NCBI RefSeq assembly: GCF_016786325.1
Contig: NZ_JADWYU010000143.1
Span: 59,766 to 94,893 of the forward strand
DNA length: 35,128 nt
Reading direction: 5' to 3'
DNA from: Frankia nepalensis
Lineage (GTDB): Bacteria; Actinomycetota; Actinomycetes; Frankiales; Frankiaceae
The first letter of the stretch is position 1. Each line of letters starts with the position of its first letter. The translations under genes and the position numbers were made by a program. Below, in pieces: positions 9,200-15,953 of the stretch. The notes below the pieces were generated by a model, which was not told the DNA's origin, searched no databases, and saw only the letters and a list, made by a program, of their open reading frames with translations.

Positions 9200-9527
9200 G
9201 GCCCACGTGCGCCCGGCGGCCGGTCCCGCCGCGTTCACGGCGAGTCCCGCGGCGAGCGGCCCGGGCCACGGCGAGGAGCCGGAGAGCGACACGGCAGGAA
9301 GAAGGAGAACAGCGGCATCAGCGCCGCGGCCGCATGGTTCGCCCTCGGTTCAAAGCGGTGCGCGACAGGGATGATCACCGATTGCTCGTGGGAATGGTGC
9401 GGAGGCTGGCTGCCCATCGAGCCATTTCCGCGGGCATCTTACGATCATGCGCGCAGGTTGAGCGCATGCTGGCCGGACGAAAGCTGCCGCCGTGGCCGGG
9501 CTACGTTCGCTCTCGCCCGAAACGGCC
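9200..9527. other. Intergenic region after the ThDP enzyme, no gene seen
   Basis: Short open frames exist on both strands but none has a ribosome-binding site or recognisable sequence. No clear operator or hairpin was found until the terminator stem at 9528. Confidence 0.55.
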
Positions 9528-9562
9528 GCCGCCCGCCCCCCGCGGTGCGGGGGGCGGGCGGC
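9528..9562 (-). terminator. Perfect 16-bp terminator stem
   Basis: Positions 9528-9543 pair with 9547-9562 over 16 uninterrupted G-C pairs around a 3-nt loop. It begins 24 nt past the stop codon of the small leftward ORF at 9587-9718, so it most likely ends that transcript; it could also act on rightward transcription from the ThDP gene. It has no U tract, as is usual in high-GC actinomycetes. Confidence 0.6.
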
Positions 9563-9586
9563 AGATCCGGCCGGCGTCGTGGTCGG

Positions 9587-9718
9587 TCAGTAGCGGGCGC
9601 TCGTCGTCGAGCGGGTCCGCGGCCGCCGGCGCAGTCGCCGCAGACCCCGTGCCGCCGACCGGTCGGCCGCGTTCGCGTCACGCCGGACCTCATTGCGGAG
9701 CCGTCGTAGCAACCTCAT
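9587..9718 (-). CDS. Small arginine-rich peptide, unknown function
   Basis: A 43-residue ORF starts at ATG 9716-9718 behind a strong GAGGAGG Shine-Dalgarno at about six bases, and ends at TGA 9587-9589, just before a perfect 16-bp terminator stem. Most third positions are G or C, as in real genes here. The peptide begins MRLLRRLRNEVRRDANAAD and about one residue in three is Arg; there is no signal peptide or membrane segment. It could bind nucleic acid or membranes, or the unit could be a leader or small-RNA gene. I do not recognise a family. The SD-ORF-terminator arrangement is the reason for calling it; composition alone would not suffice. Confidence 0.5.
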   Translation of the reverse strand: MRLLRRLRNEVRRDANAADRSAARGLRRLRRRPRTRSTTSARY

Positions 9719-9910
9719 CGTTTCCTCCTCGGGCTTCGTCGTGTCCTTCGTACGTCCGGACCTCGTCGTCCTGTCGCCGGCCTGCTCACGACATGCCCGC
9801 CCTGCCGCCCGTAACACCTCTTGTCCTAGCTACGGCGCGCCAGATCCGGACACAGGTGATGACCTGGGGTTTTATGCGCCTGGCCTGTCGAACCTGGGAA
9901 GCTGGCGGGC

Positions 9911-11341
9911 GTGAGCGGGAGACGGCGGGTGTTCCTCACGGGGGCGACCGGGAACTGGGGTCGTTGCGTGCTGCGCGAGTTCGCCGCTCGCGCCGACCGG
10001 TTCGACGTCGTCGCGCTGGTACTGCCCACCCGGCGCGACCGAGCCGCCATCGGCGAGTTCAGCGGCATGCCGAACCTGCGGGTCGTCTGGGGCGACCTGA
10101 CGGACTACAGCGTCGTCGAGGCCTGCGTACGCGGCAGCGACCACGTCCTGCATGTCGGCGCCGTCGTCTCCCCGCAGGCCGACGACCATCCGGCGCTCGC
10201 GCGCCGCGTGAACGTCGACAGCGCCCGGAACATCATCAGGGCGGTGCGGGCGCAGGCCGACCCCGCGGCGATCGGCGTGGTCATGATCGGATCGGTCGCG
10301 CAGACCGGCGACCGCAATCCTCCGCATCACTGGGGCCGGGTCGGCGACCCGCTGCGGGTCTCCCAGTTCGACGAGTACGGCCAAACCAAGATCACCGCCG
10401 AGCGTGCCCTGGTGGAGTCCCGGCTGCCGCGCTGGGCGTGGCTGCGCCAGACGGGCATCTTCCACCCCGGGCTCCTCCAGATCCGCGACGCCATCATGAC
10501 CCACGTGCCCTGCGGCGGGGTGATGGAGTGGGTCTCGGCCGAGGACTCGGCTCGCCTGCTCGCCAACCTCTGCGAGGACGGGGTGCCCGACGAGTTCTGG
10601 GGCCGCGTCTACAACATCGGCGGCGGCGAGGCCTGGAGGCTGACCAACTGGGAGTTCCAGGTCCGCCTGGCCGGCGCGCTCGGCGTGCGGGACGTCCGGC
10701 GCTGGTACGAGCGCAACTGGTTCGCCATCCGCAACTTCCACGGCCAGTGGTACACCGACTCGGACGATCTGGAGCGGCTCGTCCCGTTCCGGCGCGACAC
10801 CGTCGACGAGGCGCTGGCCCGCGCGGTACGCGCCTCCCCGCGCGCGGTGCGCCTGGCCGGGAAGGTTCCGGCGGCGGTCGTGAAGAACCTCGTGGTCGGC
10901 CCGCTCACCCGCCAGCCCAGGGGGACCATGGCCTGGATCCGCGACAACGACGACGCGCGGATCCGCGCCTACTTCGGCTCCCACGCCGAGTGGCGCGCCA
11001 TCGGCGACTGGTCCACCTTCCAGCCCCCGGCGCCGGATCCCACCCAGCGCCTCCTCGACCACGGCTACGACGAGACCAAGCAACCAGCGCGGTGGAACCG
11101 GGACGACCTCGCCGGCGTCGCGGACTTCCGCGGCGGCCAGCTGCTGTCCGAAGCCCTGGTGCCAGGAGACATCGCGACGCGGCTGCGGTGGCGCTGCGCC
11201 CAGGGGCACGAGTTCCTGGGCAGCCCCCGGCTGATCCTCGCCGCCGGCCACTGGTGCCCGGAATGCGTCAAGGACCCGGCCGGCTACCCGAAGCAGGCCA
11301 TCGCCAACCGCTTCCTCGCCCAGGTCGAGCCCACGTCGTGA
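9911..11341 (+). CDS. NAD-dependent epimerase/dehydratase (extended SDR) with C-terminal zinc ribbon
   Basis: The 476-residue protein starts with an extended-SDR Rossmann motif, TGATGNWG (10-17), and has the catalytic pair in YGQTK (Tyr156, Lys160), so residues 1 to about 290 resemble nucleotide-sugar epimerases/dehydratases and related reductases. The remainder is unusual: a 130-residue linker region and then a compact Cys-His element with Cys429, His433, Cys449 and Cys452 in the arrangement CxxGH...CPEC, like treble-clef zinc-ribbon modules. The start is GTG 9911, with a weak GGGAAG about 10 bases upstream. It stands alone between the small ORF, which reads away on the other strand, and the convergent nitronate monooxygenase gene. 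Substrate unknown; the zinc element may aid oligomerisation or partner binding. Confidence 0.85.
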   Translation: MSGRRRVFLTGATGNWGRCVLREFAARADRFDVVALVLPTRRDRAAIGEFSGMPNLRVVWGDLTDYSVVEACVRGSDHVLHVGAVVSPQADDHPALARRVNVDSARNIIRAVRAQADPAAIGVVMIGSVAQTGDRNPPHHWGRVGDPLRVSQFDEYGQTKITAERALVESRLPRWAWLRQTGIFHPGLLQIRDAIMTHVPCGGVMEWVSAEDSARLLANLCEDGVPDEFWGRVYNIGGGEAWRLTNWEFQVRLAGALGVRDVRRWYERNWFAIRNFHGQWYTDSDDLERLVPFRRDTVDEALARAVRASPRAVRLAGKVPAAVVKNLVVGPLTRQPRGTMAWIRDNDDARIRAYFGSHAEWRAIGDWSTFQPPAPDPTQRLLDHGYDETKQPARWNRDDLAGVADFRGGQLLSEALVPGDIATRLRWRCAQGHEFLGSPRLILAAGHWCPECVKDPAGYPKQAIANRFLAQVEPTS

Positions 11342-11342
11342 G

Positions 11343-11374
11343 CCGGCGCGGTCAGCGAGGCGGGCGCGCGCCGG
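11343..11374 (+). terminator. Stem-loop between convergent genes
   Basis: CCGGCGCG (11343-11350) pairs perfectly with CGCGCCGG (11367-11374) across a 16-nt loop, directly after the stop of the epimerase-like gene. A second 7-bp stem (11385-11391 with 11402-11408) holds the stop codon of the opposing nitronate monooxygenase gene in its loop. Together they probably end both converging transcripts. Confidence 0.45.
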
Positions 11375-11392
11375 ACGGGCCCCACGGCGCGG

Positions 11393-12628
11393 TCAGCGTG
11401 CCGCGCCGACCGGTCCGAGCAGACCGGCCGCCGACCTCAGCGCCTCCCGCGCCTCGGCGTGCCACGCCGCGACCAGGTCGGCGGCCGGCGCGGCGCGGCT
11501 GAGCGACGCGGTCTCCCCCGCCCACAGGTTCACCAACTCCGGGTCCGAACGCCGGCGCGCCTCGGCCCGCAGCGGCGCGGTGAGCCGGTGGACCTGCGGA
11601 TACGCCGCTGGCGCGTGCGGGCCGTGCTCCCGGGTGAAGGCGTTGTCGAGGCCACGCGCGAGACGGCCGGTGAACGCGCGGCTGACCACCGTGCGCCGCC
11701 CGCTGCCCAGCGCCTCCCGGTGCACCAGTGACGTGCCGGCCTCGGGGGTGCGCAGGAAGGCGCTGCCGACGACCGCCGCCCACGCGCCGGCCGCGAGCAC
11801 CGCCGCCACCCCCGCGCCGTCCGCGATCCCACCCGCGGCGAGCACCGGCAGGTCCACCGCGGCACGCACCCGGGCCAGCAGCGGCAGCAGCGGCAGCCGT
11901 ACCTCGCCGCCCTCGACGTCGTCCGGGTCGATGCCGCCGCGGTGCCCGCCGGCCTCCCAGCCCTGCGCGACCAGGGCGTCCGCGCCGATGGCCGTCGCGG
12001 CCAGCGCCTGCCGCTCGTCGGTGACCGTCACCGCGACCGCGATCCCGGCGCCATGGCAGCGCGCGACCGTCTCCGGCGACGGCAGGCCGAAGGCGAAGCT
12101 GACGAGCGCGGGCCGGGCGGCGAGCACCACCTCGAGCTTGGCCGCGAACCCGTCGTCGTCCGCCTCGCCGGCCGGCCACGGCTCACCCGGGCTCACCTCG
12201 AGACGTGCCGCGAGCGGACCCAGCCGGCGCGCGTACGCCGCGACGCCCCGCGCCCCGACCGGCTCGCCGACGCCGGATTCCGGTCCGGCGTCGGCTACCC
12301 CCGCGCGGGCCTCGGGTGACGGCGTACCGAGTGACGGCGTACCGGGTGACGGCGTCGGTGAGGAGATCTCGCGTGACGGGACCCCGCGTGACGCGAGCAG
12401 CCCGCCGGGCCTCGCCGAACCACCGACGAACAGGTTGACGGCGAACGGGCGGTCCGTCAGCTCACGCGTCCGCGCGATGTCCTCGGCGAACCGCCCGGCG
12501 CTCAGGTAGCCGGCGGCGAGGGCGCCGAGACCACCGGCGCCGCTGACCGCGGCGGCCAGTTCCGGCGTCGACGGCCCACCGGCCATCGGCGCGCACACGA
12601 TCCTCGTCGGGACTACGGGCAGGTCCAT
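11393..12628 (-). CDS. Nitronate monooxygenase family (NPD-type) FMN enzyme
   Basis: The 411-residue protein matches the nitronate monooxygenase/2-nitropropane dioxygenase TIM-barrel family: an N-terminal CAPMAGGPSTPELAAAV, NLFV, then the class I signature region AQGWEAGGHRG, and a LAAGGIADG FMN-phosphate loop. Such enzymes oxidise alkyl nitronates with O2 using FMN; many members act on other substrates. The start is ATG 12626-12628 with GGGAAGG about 9 bases upstream. It is longer than the usual 320-370 residues because of a low-complexity insertion (about residues 70-130) rich in Pro, Ser, Gly and Thr and partly made of a 15-bp tandem repeat. The insertion is in frame, so the enzyme should remain whole. 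It is divergent from a small conserved gene at 12739. Confidence 0.88.
   Translation of the reverse strand: MDLPVVPTRIVCAPMAGGPSTPELAAAVSGAGGLGALAAGYLSAGRFAEDIARTRELTDRPFAVNLFVGGSARPGGLLASRGVPSREISSPTPSPGTPSLGTPSPEARAGVADAGPESGVGEPVGARGVAAYARRLGPLAARLEVSPGEPWPAGEADDDGFAAKLEVVLAARPALVSFAFGLPSPETVARCHGAGIAVAVTVTDERQALAATAIGADALVAQGWEAGGHRGGIDPDDVEGGEVRLPLLPLLARVRAAVDLPVLAAGGIADGAGVAAVLAAGAWAAVVGSAFLRTPEAGTSLVHREALGSGRRTVVSRAFTGRLARGLDNAFTREHGPHAPAAYPQVHRLTAPLRAEARRRSDPELVNLWAGETASLSRAAPAADLVAAWHAEAREALRSAAGLLGPVGAAR
12316..12360. repeat. 15-bp tandem repeat inside the nitronate monooxygenase gene
   Basis: GTGACGGCGTACCGA (12316-12330) is repeated with one change at 12331-12345, and a partial third copy runs to 12360. 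On the coding strand it gives a GTPSP-like five-residue repeat in the low-complexity insertion of the enzyme. Being a multiple of three, copy-number change would keep the frame. Confidence 0.7.
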
Positions 12629-12738
12629 GCCGTCGACCTTCCCACCTCCCGCCTTGCCGACCCATGACCCACCCGCCCCGGTTCGCGGGTCTCCCAGAAG
12701 AAGATCGATCATGGTCCGGTCGGGGTACTGCTCCGATC

Positions 12739-13029
12739 ATGACGAACATCCTGCGCCGCGCCGCGGCGGCCGTCGGACTGGGTGGCCGGGCTGGGCGAAC
12801 CGGGTCGGGCAGCCCGGACGGGCGGGCATGGAACCCGACCGGCTGGTGGTGGTGCATGGAGCACCAGCGCCCGGAGAACCCGCCGGACGTCCCCGGCCAC
12901 CGCCGGCTCGGCCCGTACGCGAGCGCGGCCGAAGCCACCGCCTGGCGCGAGCGCGTCGACCAGCGCAACGAGGCGTGGGAGGGGGACGACCACGAGGACG
13001 ACGACCGTTCGAGAGGCGCGTCCCGATAG
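12739..13029 (+). CDS. Small conserved actinobacterial protein, unknown function
   Basis: The 96-residue product has a pattern I recognise from small actinobacterial proteins of unknown function: an aromatic/Cys/His segment (WWWCMEHQRPE), a RLGPY motif followed by EA, and an ending RNEAWEGDD with acidic tail. The N-terminal 30 residues are a less conserved basic and Gly-rich extension. It has no signal peptide or membrane segment. The ATG at 12739 lacks a strong Shine-Dalgarno; a start further upstream in the same frame (12664) is open but would overlap the promoter region of the divergent nitronate monooxygenase gene. A perfect 10-bp terminator stem follows the stop after 5 nt, supporting it as a real monocistronic gene. 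Confidence 0.7.
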   Translation: MTNILRRAAAAVGLGGRAGRTGSGSPDGRAWNPTGWWWCMEHQRPENPPDVPGHRRLGPYASAAEATAWRERVDQRNEAWEGDDHEDDDRSRGASR

Positions 13030-13034
13030 CACCA

Positions 13035-13061
13035 CGCCTGCCCGTCAGCGTCGGGCAGGCG
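13035..13061. terminator. Perfect 10-bp terminator stem between convergent genes
   Basis: CGCCTGCCCG (13035-13044) pairs with CGGGCAGGCG (13052-13061) around a 7-nt loop. It follows the small conserved gene by 5 nt and lies 63 nt past the stop of the opposing PPOX gene, so it may serve both. Confidence 0.6.
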
Positions 13062-13124
13062 CCCCGACGGCTTCGTGAGAGGCCGCGCGGCGCCGCCACC
13101 GTGCTCCTGGAGAAGGCGGCGCCG

Positions 13125-13556
13125 TCAGCGGACCTGGGCGCCGTACACGCGGTCGACCGCCATGGCCATGAGGACCCTGCGGTCGGACACCATCACCGAG
13201 CGGTACTCGTCCCAGTCCGGATGCTCGCCGGCGGCGAGGCGGTAGTAGTCCACCAAGGCCTGGACCTCCTGGCCGTCGGGGTCGGTTCCCGGCCCCACGA
13301 GCGTCACGTCTCCCTCGGCGGTGGCCCACGCCCAGCCGTCCGGGCTGGTGACCTCCAGGGCGGCCCGGGGATCCCGGCGCAGGTTCGCCGTCTTGGCGCG
13401 TCCCTCGGTCATCGACACGTACAGGACGCCGGCTTCCTGGTCGTAGAAGGGCATGACGGGGGAAAGCTGCGGGCGGCCGTCCGACTTGATCGTCGCGAGG
13501 ACGCCGAGTCGGCTCTCCGCGAGCAGCGCGTGTGGGTTGAACGACGTGGCGGTCAT
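13125..13556 (-). CDS. PPOX-class (split beta-barrel) flavin/F420-dependent oxidoreductase
   Basis: The 143-residue protein has the pyridoxamine-phosphate-oxidase-like split barrel: LLAESRLGVLATIKSDGRP, then PVMPFYDQEAGVLYVSM, a RAKTANLRRDPRAALEV segment and a C-terminal YRSVMVSDRRVLMAMAVDRV. Actinobacterial proteins of this size and pattern (Rv1155-like) use F420 or flavins to reduce various substrates. The physiological substrate is unknown. The start is set at ATG 13554-13556, where the family's N-terminus begins; upstream in-frame starts would add a stretch with no family resemblance, though none of the starts has a strong SD. It is 81 bp downstream of, and co-directional with, the TetR gene and may be co-transcribed with it. 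Confidence 0.87.
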   Translation of the reverse strand: MTATSFNPHALLAESRLGVLATIKSDGRPQLSPVMPFYDQEAGVLYVSMTEGRAKTANLRRDPRAALEVTSPDGWAWATAEGDVTLVGPGTDPDGQEVQALVDYYRLAAGEHPDWDEYRSVMVSDRRVLMAMAVDRVYGAQVR

Positions 13557-13637
13557 GCCCGGTAGAAGAAGCTCCGGCACGCGACGCATTCCGCCCGCCA
13601 AGGACAGCCCGGCAAGGACCGTCGCGGACACGGGTGC

Positions 13638-14309
13638 CTATGCCCGGTCGCCTGGCCGCTGTGGGCTGCGCCCTTCTCGGACCGCGGCCTCGATGAGGCC
13701 GATGACCCAGGTCGCCGCGCGCGTCGCCTCGGCGGAGTCGAGGTTCCACGTGGTGATCATGCGTTCGAAGGTCGAGACGCTCCAGTAGGCGTCCAGCGCC
13801 GCGGCGGCCATCTCGCGCTCGCGCTCGGTCCAGCCGGACGCCGACTGGGCGAGCGCGGCCCGCAGCGCGGCGCGGCGGCGCTGGTCGAGCGCCGCGAACG
13901 TCGGGTCGTCGAGCGGCTGCCGGTTGATCGGGAACGTTGCCAGGTAGGCGAAGGTCTGGGCGATCGTCTGGCCGAAGTTGTCGAGGCGGAGGTTGTCGAG
14001 CTCGACCCCGGCCTCGGTCTCGAGCCGGCGCAGGACGGCGTCGCGGAGGTTCCGCTCGGTCGCGAAATGCCGGTAGACCGTGCTTTCGTTCACGCCGGCC
14101 CGCCGGGCCACGGCCCGGACCGTGAGGCTTCGCCAGTCCCAGTTCGGCAGGTCGTGGACCAGGTCGGTGGCGGCGGCGACGATCCGCTCCCGGGTCGCCG
14201 CGGCCTGCTTGGACCGCTGCGAGTTCTCGTAGGAGTGGGGTCTCGGAGAATGGCTGACGTCTCCGGGCCCGCCAGCGGCCTGACCGTTCTCCGAGCCGCC
14301 GACAACCAC
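13638..14309 (-). CDS. TetR-family transcriptional regulator
   Basis: The 223-residue protein carries a TetR DNA-binding domain: RSKQAAATRERIVAAATDLV, then the helix-turn-helix SLTVRAVARRAGVNESTVYR and HFATERNLRDAV, followed by an all-helical ligand domain. TetR proteins are dimeric repressors released by a small molecule. The start is uncertain: GTG 14307-14309 has GGGAG five bases upstream and is preferred, but leaves a 34-residue Ser/Gly-rich tail before the HTH; GTG 14364-14366 would add 19 more. It is divergent from a cytochrome P450, and a perfect 13+13 bp palindrome lies between them at the place expected for its operator, so P450 expression is its likely target, along with itself and perhaps the PPOX gene. 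Confidence 0.87.
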   Translation of the reverse strand: MVVGGSENGQAAGGPGDVSHSPRPHSYENSQRSKQAAATRERIVAAATDLVHDLPNWDWRSLTVRAVARRAGVNESTVYRHFATERNLRDAVLRRLETEAGVELDNLRLDNFGQTIAQTFAYLATFPINRQPLDDPTFAALDQRRRAALRAALAQSASGWTEREREMAAAALDAYWSVSTFERMITTWNLDSAEATRAATWVIGLIEAAVREGRSPQRPGDRA

Positions 14310-14615
14310 CAGGTCTCCCGTCCGTGCGCGTCGCGAGGCTTGCCCCGGGCGTCGCCGACCGACCACCGGAGGCGGCCACTGCCCGGAATGTGATCCTTCG
14401 CCACAAGCGGGAGGGCGAGCTCGGCGTCGAACCTAGTCGCCCACCCTTCGACCCGTCGACATCGCCGTCCGGCGAGGTCACCCGCCTTGCCGGATCCGCG
14501 CCCCACCGGTCCGCGCTCCCGCGTCATCTCGTGCAAGACTTCTTGCACGAGATGGCTTACGCTGTGCCGGTCGATGCCTGACATCTACCGGTTCGGCCCG
14601 TGTCTGGAGGCGGCT
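14310..14615. other. Divergent TetR-P450 intergenic region
   Basis: About 306 bp separate the two start codons. The main feature is the palindrome at 14525-14554. No gene is evident; the P450 frame is open leftward to 14487 but has no ribosome-binding site there. Confidence 0.6.
14525..14554. promoter_or_regulatory. Perfect 13+13 bp palindrome, probable TetR operator
   Basis: CATCTCGTGCAAG (14525-14537) and CTTGCACGAGATG (14542-14554) are exact inverted repeats around ACTT. This 30-bp symmetry is far beyond chance and lies 61 bp upstream of the P450 start codon, in AT-richer sequence than its surroundings. TetR dimers bind such sites, so it is the best candidate operator of the divergent TetR gene. 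The core CAAG-N4-CTTG differs in spacing from the KstR2-type ACCAAGCGCTTGGT site known to me. As RNA it could also form a strong hairpin if transcription starts upstream of it. Confidence 0.7.
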
Positions 14616-15806
14616 GTGACCACGACGGAGCTCCCCGCGCGTCCGATGGACCCGACCCGCGACGACCGCAAGTCGGCGGCGCTGGCGGCGCAGCGCGTGC
14701 ATCCCGACGCCGGGGCGCGGGAGGTCGGCAACTTTCGGTTAGGCCGCGCGATCCTGCGCAGCGCGCAGATGCGCCAGGCGGGCGCGAGCTCCGACCAGAT
14801 GAACCCGGAGGACGAGTTCTGCCCGGTCTTCTTCCTCGACGGCGACACCCATCGCCGCCGCCGCACGGCGATCGCCCGCTTCTTCACGCCGAAGGCCATC
14901 AGCGCCCGTCACCTGCGGGTCATGGAACGCACCACCGAGGAACTGCTCGCCCAGGTGCGGGCCGACGGAAAGGGCCGGCTCGACGAGCTCAGCTACAAGC
15001 TCGCCGTCGCCGTGGCCGCGGAGATCGTCGGCCTGACGAACAGCGACCAGGCCGGAATGGCCAAGCGCATCCAGGCCACGCTGCTCGGCACCCGCCTGCG
15101 CGGCATGCACCCCGTCATCCGGTTCGGCGCCAAAGGCGTGACCGCCGTGCACGCGATGCGGTTCTTCAGCCGCGACGTGCGTCCCGCCATCAAGGCCCGG
15201 CGCGAGCAGCGGCAGGAGGACGTCATCTCCCACCTGCTCGAGGAGGGCTACCCGGACAAGGCGATCCTCATCGAGTGCATGACCTACGCCGTCGCCGGCA
15301 TGGTGACGACCCGTGAGTTCATCGTGATGGCCGCCTGGCACCTGTTCGACGACGACGCCCTGCGCGCCCGCTTCACCGCCGGCGACGAGGCCGACCAGAC
15401 CGCGATCCTCGAGGAGATCCTGCGCCTCGAGCCCGTGGCCGCGATGCTGCACCGGCGGGCCACCGAGGACGCCGACCTGGAGTCGGAGTCCGTCAAGGCG
15501 GGGGAACTGCTCGCGGTCAACATCCGGGCCACCAACGTCGACCCGGAGACCGTGGGCGCCTGCCCGCACGCGCTCGACCCCGACCGGGCCAGGCGGCAGA
15601 AGGCGGTCGGCGCCTACATGAGCTTCGGCGACGGCGGCCACCGCTGCCCCGGCGCCCAGGTGGCGATCACCGAGACCCGGGTCTTCCTGGACGCGCTCAT
15701 GCGCCTGCCCGACCTGCGCCTCGAGCGCACCCCGGACATGACCTGGTGCGACGGCCTCATGAGCTACGAGCTGCGCGGCGCCGTCGTCACCTGCGCGCGT
15801 TCCTGA
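14616..15806 (+). CDS. Cytochrome P450
   Basis: The 396-residue soluble bacterial P450 has the ExxR motif (Glu267-Arg270, EEILRLEP) and the haem-binding loop FGDGGHRCPG with axial Cys344. P450s use two electrons from ferredoxin/reductase partners to activate O2, usually for hydroxylation; no redox partner is coded nearby. The I-helix reads AGMVTT (227-232) where most P450s have AG-x-D/E-T, so the acidic residue of the proton-relay pair is Val230. The start is GTG 14616, five bases after GGAGG; the upstream ATG 14574 lacks an SD. It is divergent from a TetR regulator with a perfect palindrome between them, suggesting induction by its substrate or a related compound. Substrate class (steroid, fatty acid, terpene) cannot be told. 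Confidence 0.93.
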   Translation: MTTTELPARPMDPTRDDRKSAALAAQRVHPDAGAREVGNFRLGRAILRSAQMRQAGASSDQMNPEDEFCPVFFLDGDTHRRRRTAIARFFTPKAISARHLRVMERTTEELLAQVRADGKGRLDELSYKLAVAVAAEIVGLTNSDQAGMAKRIQATLLGTRLRGMHPVIRFGAKGVTAVHAMRFFSRDVRPAIKARREQRQEDVISHLLEEGYPDKAILIECMTYAVAGMVTTREFIVMAAWHLFDDDALRARFTAGDEADQTAILEEILRLEPVAAMLHRRATEDADLESESVKAGELLAVNIRATNVDPETVGACPHALDPDRARRQKAVGAYMSFGDGGHRCPGAQVAITETRVFLDALMRLPDLRLERTPDMTWCDGLMSYELRGAVVTCARS

Positions 15807-15859
15807 CCGGCGGGCCCGGGTCCGCTCGGTCCGGGGCAGGCCAGATGGTCCCGCTCGGA

Positions 15860-15887
15860 GCCGGCCGCGCCGAGGCAGGCGGCCGGC
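15860..15887. terminator. Perfect 9-bp stem between convergent P450 and TauD genes
   Basis: GCCGGCCGC (15860-15868) pairs with GCGGCCGGC (15879-15887) around a 10-nt loop. It sits between two converging genes and likely acts in both directions. Confidence 0.5.
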
Positions 15888-15894
15888 CCGGCGG

Positions 15895-15953
15895 GTCAGG
15901 CTGGCTTCGCCGTCAGGCTGGCTTCGCCGTCAGGCTGGCTCCGCCGTCAGGCG
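15895..15953. repeat. 17-bp tandem repeat, three copies plus a stub, spanning the TauD-gene stop
   Basis: GTCAGGCTGGCTTCGCC occurs at 15895-15911 and 15912-15928, with one change at 15929-15945, and its first seven bases recur from 15946. The last partial copy contains the stop codon of the leftward dioxygenase gene (TGA at 15947-15949), so the array looks like serial duplication of its 3' end. Each copy contains GGC-TTC-GCC, able to form a tiny hairpin. Confidence 0.75.

Noticed and set aside
6272-9292. A 1,006-codon open frame on the minus strand opposite the MDR and ThDP genes
   Set aside because: It is antisense to two genes with clear motifs, its protein is Arg/Gly/Ala/Asp-rich without any domain, and such frames are expected in very GC-rich DNA where stops are rare.
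9371-9709. A 112-codon plus-strand frame in the gap after the ThDP gene
   Set aside because: No ribosome-binding site, low-complexity Arg/Pro/Gly sequence, and it overlaps the better supported minus-strand small ORF and its terminator.
14738-14756. TTAGG-like sequence inside the P450 gene as an iron box
   Set aside because: Only one half-site resembles the consensus and it is within coding sequence.
15895-15953. Possible CRISPR-like repeat array
   Set aside because: The 17-bp units are directly adjacent with no spacers and no cas genes exist in the window; it is a tandem duplication.
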